A stretch of 9,056 nt of DNA from Gammaproteobacteria bacterium (GTDB taxonomy: Bacteria > Pseudomonadota > Gammaproteobacteria > Cardiobacteriales > Wohlfahrtiimonadaceae), in NCBI GenBank assembly GCA_003864535.1, contig BHEQ01000063.1:1-9056 (forward strand), written 5' to 3'. A program made the translations under genes and the position numbers. Positions 5,953 to 9,056 of this stretch are shown here, piece after piece; the stretch's first letter is position 1; every line of letters starts with the position of its first letter. Below the pieces are notes generated by a model. The model was not told where the DNA came from, did not search any database, and saw only the letters and a program-made list of their open reading frames with translations.

Positions 5953-8424
5953 ATGCCTTTTAGAACCCCACTCCCAGTCCAAGCGCGTTCACCTGACTCA
6001 AGTGTCGCCGCCTTAAAAGACTCTATTGCTTATAAATTAGTCTATAACATCGGTAAAGATCCACTTATTGCAGGCGAGCAAGATTGGTTAAATGCCACTC
6101 TTTTAGCTGTGCGCGATCGTTTAGTTGAGCGCTGGCAGCGTTCCACAAGACTTCAGTATGCACAAGATATTCGTCAAGTTTACTATTTATCTATGGAGTT
6201 TTTACAAGGACGTGCCCTCTCAAACGCGCTTTTATCGCTTGGTTTATATGAAGAAACGCGGCAAGCTCTTAGTGAAATGGGGTTGGATTTAGAAGAGCTT
6301 ATTGATAGAGAGCCTGATCCTGGGCTTGGTAATGGCGGTTTGGGACGTTTAGCTGCCTGTTTTTTAGATTCAATGGCAACGCTTGGTTTGCCTGGGCGTG
6401 GGTATGGTATTCGCTATGATTATGGCATGTTCAAACAAAGTATTATTGATGGACAACAAGCAGAATCACCTGATAATTGGCTCGAATACGGTAATCCTTG
6501 GCAATTTGCTCGCCCTGAAACACGCTATAAAATCCGCTTTGGTGGGCGCATTCAACATGAAGGCTTTAAAATTCGCTGGCTTGAAACAGAAGAAATCTTA
6601 GCTTGTGCCTCAGATCAGATCATTCCAGGTTTTAATACTGACGCTACAAATACTCTACGCCTGTGGTCAGCGCGTGCCAGTAATGCGATCAACTTAGGTA
6701 AATTTAATCAAGGCGATTATTTTGCAGCTGTTGAAGATAAAAATTATTCTGAAAATGTATCAAGAGTTTTATATCCAGATGATTCAACCTCTTCAGGGCG
6801 TGAATTGCGGTTACGTCAAGAATATTTCTTAGTTTCAGCATCTATTCAAGATATTTTAAGCCGACATTATAAAGTGCATGAATCTTACGATAATGTTGCA
6901 GATAAAATTGCAATTCACTTAAATGATACTCATCCAGTGCTTGCAATACCTGAGTTTATGCGGCTTATGATTGATGTACATCACTTTGATTGGGATCAAT
7001 CTTATGATGCTGCGTGTAAAATATTCTCTTATACCAATCACACCTTGATGAGCGAGGCTTTAGAGACTTGGTCTGTCGATCTTATTGGTAAGATTTTACC
7101 ACGCCATTTACAGATTATTTTTGATATTAATAATCATTTTCTTAAACACATAGGTCCTCAAACAAGTGAAGATCAAGATATGTTACGCCGTGTCTCAATT
7201 ATAGATGAATCTAGCGGACGCACCATCCGTATGGCATGGCTTGCAGCGGTTGTTTGCCATAAAGTTAATGGCGTGTCGGAACTCCACAGTAAATTAATGG
7301 TGCAATCTTTATTTGCTGATTTTTCTTTTCTTTTTCCGGGTAAATTTTGCAATAAAACAAATGGAGTAACTCCAAGACGTTGGCTTGCCCTTGCAAATCC
7401 TGATCTTTCCTTGATTCTTGATGGACTGATTGGTAAAACATGGCGCTCTAAGTTAACTGATCTTAAAAAATTAGAAGACTTTATTGGCGATGTGATGGTT
7501 ATTAAAGCGATCCAGCTTGCCAAGCAAAAAAATAAACGCCGCTTAGCAATTTATATGGCTCAAGAATTAAATATCGTAGTTAATCCTGCGGCATTATTTG
7601 ATGTGCAGATTAAACGTATTCATGAATATAAACGCCAGCTGCTTAAGGTTTTACATATTATTACGTTATATAACAAGATGCTAGACGATCCAGATCAACT
7701 GTATACCCCGAGGGTGTTTATTTTTGCTGGAAAGGCTGCTTCATCATATGCAACTGCTAAACAAATTATTCGATTAATCAATGATGTTGCTAAGGTTATA
7801 AATAATGATACCCGAATTAATGGGCTGCTAAAAGTAGTCTTTATTCCAAATTATAGCGTGAGTTTGGCGCAAATTATTATTCCTGCGGCAGATCTTTCCG
7901 AGCAAATATCTTTAGCAGGAACGGAAGCATCGGGCACGAGTAATATGAAATTTGCACTTAATGGTGCCCTTACTATCGGTACTTTGGATGGTGCTAATAT
8001 TGAAATGCGCGAACATATTGGGGAAGAAAATATTTTCATCTTTGGCAATAATGCAGCCCAAGTTGAAGAGATTCGCAAAAATAAATATAATCCGCATAAG
8101 ATTTTTGAGGAAGATGCTGAATTACATAAAGTGTTAACTCAAATTTCAAGAGGTATATTTAGCCCAGAAGAGCCTAAGCGCTATATGAATATTTATGACC
8201 AACTGGTTAATTTGGGTGATTACTACCAATTGCTCGCTGATTATCGCAGTTATGTTGATACTCAAAATGATATTGATAAACTTTATCGTAAGCCTGATGA
8301 GTGGACTAAACGAACTATAAAAAATATTGCCAATATGGGATTTTTCTCATCTGATCGGACTATTCAAGAATATGCGGATGAGATTTGGAATATTAAACCA
8401 ATTAAACTAGATCGCGTGGAGTAA
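5953..8424 (+). CDS. glgP: Glycogen phosphorylase
   Basis: An 823-residue cytoplasmic GT35 enzyme that releases glucose-1-phosphate from glycogen using phosphate and pyridoxal phosphate; E. coli GlgP has 815 residues. Resemblance runs end to end: KDSIAYKL near the N terminus, YYLSMEFLQGR, the glycine-rich DPGLGNGGLGRLAACFLDS, RYDYGMFKQ, LGKFNQGDYFAAVEDKN, the active-site HLNDTHPVLAIPE, TNGVTPRRWLA, FDVQIKRIHEYKRQ, and the PLP site GTEASGTSNMKFALNG with the Schiff-base lysine at residue 666 (7948-7950). It resembles GlgP more than MalP, for example in the extended N terminus and IDESSGRTIRMAWLA. It shares orientation with glgA, so synthesis and breakdown of glycogen are encoded side by side as in the glg operons of enterobacteria and Pasteurellaceae. 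No damage is visible. A strong terminator lies 20 nt after the stop. Confidence 0.97.
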   Translation: MPFRTPLPVQARSPDSSVAALKDSIAYKLVYNIGKDPLIAGEQDWLNATLLAVRDRLVERWQRSTRLQYAQDIRQVYYLSMEFLQGRALSNALLSLGLYEETRQALSEMGLDLEELIDREPDPGLGNGGLGRLAACFLDSMATLGLPGRGYGIRYDYGMFKQSIIDGQQAESPDNWLEYGNPWQFARPETRYKIRFGGRIQHEGFKIRWLETEEILACASDQIIPGFNTDATNTLRLWSARASNAINLGKFNQGDYFAAVEDKNYSENVSRVLYPDDSTSSGRELRLRQEYFLVSASIQDILSRHYKVHESYDNVADKIAIHLNDTHPVLAIPEFMRLMIDVHHFDWDQSYDAACKIFSYTNHTLMSEALETWSVDLIGKILPRHLQIIFDINNHFLKHIGPQTSEDQDMLRRVSIIDESSGRTIRMAWLAAVVCHKVNGVSELHSKLMVQSLFADFSFLFPGKFCNKTNGVTPRRWLALANPDLSLILDGLIGKTWRSKLTDLKKLEDFIGDVMVIKAIQLAKQKNKRRLAIYMAQELNIVVNPAALFDVQIKRIHEYKRQLLKVLHIITLYNKMLDDPDQLYTPRVFIFAGKAASSYATAKQIIRLINDVAKVINNDTRINGLLKVVFIPNYSVSLAQIIIPAADLSEQISLAGTEASGTSNMKFALNGALTIGTLDGANIEMREHIGEENIFIFGNNAAQVEEIRKNKYNPHKIFEEDAELHKVLTQISRGIFSPEEPKRYMNIYDQLVNLGDYYQLLADYRSYVDTQNDIDKLYRKPDEWTKRTIKNIANMGFFSSDRTIQEYADEIWNIKPIKLDRVE

Positions 8425-8443
8425 TCTAATTTAATAATTATCC

Positions 8444-8471
8444 TAAACCCTCGCACTGAGGGTTTATTTTT
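8444..8471 (+). terminator. Rho-independent terminator after glgP
   Basis: A perfect 9-bp stem, TAAACCCTC (8444-8452) with GAGGGTTTA (8458-8466), has the 5-nt loop GCACT and is followed directly by TTTTT (8467-8471). It closes the glgA-glgP transcript, and possibly a longer one beginning at cpxR. Confidence 0.9.
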
Positions 8472-8993
8472 GGGAATTTTTTAATGGCTTAATTTACCTG
8501 TTTATTCATTAAATTTAGCTAATCAAAATCATCATTCTGATAAAGATCAATATTATCCTCTCTATCAAATAGTTGAATTTTAAAACATAGGAGAACACAG
8601 TATATATTGAAGAGATTAATAGGCTTTAACATAAATTAGAACTAAGTGAAAAATAGTGCAGAAACCTTTAGAAAATATAATCAGATCTAGTTCTTTTCCT
8701 AAGTTCTTAGAAGAGTCATAAATAAAAATATTCAATAAATAATTTAAGCATATTAAAAGTAGAAGGTAACAATATGCGTATCAACGCCCTTTAGCATTAT
8801 TTTAAGGTAGGACAAAATACGCTGATATTTCCCAATCAGTTATAAATTTAAATTAGAGCTTTCTTTTATTAAATATTAGCCTTATTATGCGCCAACTTTT
8901 TTTATCATCCTGAGCATACCGTATAGATTAATTATCTTGCCGTGTGGTTGGGGTTTTTATTTTGACTCTATCTTATGGAGAAAAGCGCAAATT
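8472..8993. other. AT-rich intergenic region without a supported gene
   Basis: About 520 nt between the glgP terminator and the next gene. No reading frame with coding character is visible on either strand. It contains a CTAAG/CTTAG palindrome at 8699-8710, a 5-bp CTGAT/ATCAG hairpin around 8822-8839, and a tiny frame at 8774-8794 with a good ribosome binding site. A TATAGA at 8922-8927 could be a -10 for the downstream ABC gene, but no convincing -35 accompanies it. It may hold a long 5' untranslated region, an unrecognised small RNA or decayed sequence. Confidence 0.5.
8774..8794 (+). other. Six-codon frame with strong ribosome binding site (possible minigene or broken ORF)
   Basis: AGAAGG (8761-8766) lies 7 nt before an ATG that encodes MRINAL and then TAG. 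If the TAG is read through, the frame continues for 16 more codons (HYFKVGQNTLIFPNQL) to a TAA at 8843-8845. CAG to TAG would be a single-base change. I do not recognise the peptide. It could be a leader peptide, a decayed gene start or chance. Confidence 0.2.
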
Positions 8994-9056
8994 GTGGGAC
9001 AGTTAACTTCTCAAACACCTATTATTGAGCTTCGCGCAGTAGACAAAAGTTATGGC
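8994..9056 (+). CDS. ABC transporter ATP-binding protein, N-terminal start (possibly PotA, spermidine/putrescine import)
   Basis: Only 21 codons are present: a GTG start, then GQLTSQTPIIELRAVDKSYG, running off the window. IIELRAVDKSYG is the typical first beta-strand and aromatic A-loop of an ABC ATPase, just before the Walker A motif. The wording PIIELR..KSYG, as I recall it, is close to PotA of Haemophilus, and an MGQ start is seen in E. coli PotA, but 21 residues cannot separate PotA from related import ATPases. GGAG at 8977-8980 lies 13 nt before the GTG, somewhat far. The frame is open further upstream, but no better start with a ribosome binding site was found. Confidence 0.6.
   Translation, partial: MGQLTSQTPIIELRAVDKSYG

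Noticed and set aside
7173..7523. 116-codon minus-strand frame inside glgP
   Set aside because: It lies entirely antisense to a conserved part of glgP and has no recognisable motif or upstream ribosome binding site.

Overview
The window comes from an AT-rich gammaproteobacterium. CpxR, GlgA and GlgP all read as close relatives of the enterobacterial and Pasteurellaceae proteins, but codon use and the intergenic DNA are strongly AT-biased. A low-GC lineage near Pasteurellales, Orbales or Aeromonadales is plausible; this is inferred from remembered family sequences, not from a search, and the genus cannot be fixed.

Layout. (1) 3-407, plus: the 3' end of an ABC-transporter ATPase of the COG1101 type. 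(2) 433-1818, minus: a tandem duplication of a Spy/CpxP-family periplasmic chaperone gene. Each copy has its own hairpin terminator and its own upstream array of 13-bp-spaced TTATTTAAAT repeats (two units before one copy, four before the other). (3) 1819-2099: a divergent regulatory region with a phased series of GTAAA boxes resembling CpxR sites and a perfect 18-bp inverted repeat just before cpxR. (4) 2100-4331, plus: cpxR and a cpxA histidine kinase gene whose reading frame is broken by a one-base shift inside a 12-nt Gln/Asn repeat. (5) 4375-8424, plus: glgA (glycogen synthase) and glgP (glycogen phosphorylase), both intact, then a clear terminator. (6) 8472-8993: about 520 nt of AT-rich DNA with no convincing gene, then at 8994 the first 21 codons of another ABC ATPase resembling PotA.

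How it fits together. CpxA/CpxR sense envelope stress. Spy and CpxP are classic periplasmic outputs of that pathway, and here two Spy-like genes are transcribed divergently from cpxR across a shared control region, much as cpxP lies beside cpxRA in enterobacteria. The less usual aspect is that glgA begins 43 nt after cpxA with no visible terminator, so glycogen synthesis could be partly co-transcribed with the stress regulators. The best leads are the cpxA frameshift in a repeat, the repeat arrays upstream of the duplicated chaperones, the inverted repeat in the cpxR leader, and the cpx-glg linkage. I see no mobile element, CRISPR array, tRNA or rRNA.
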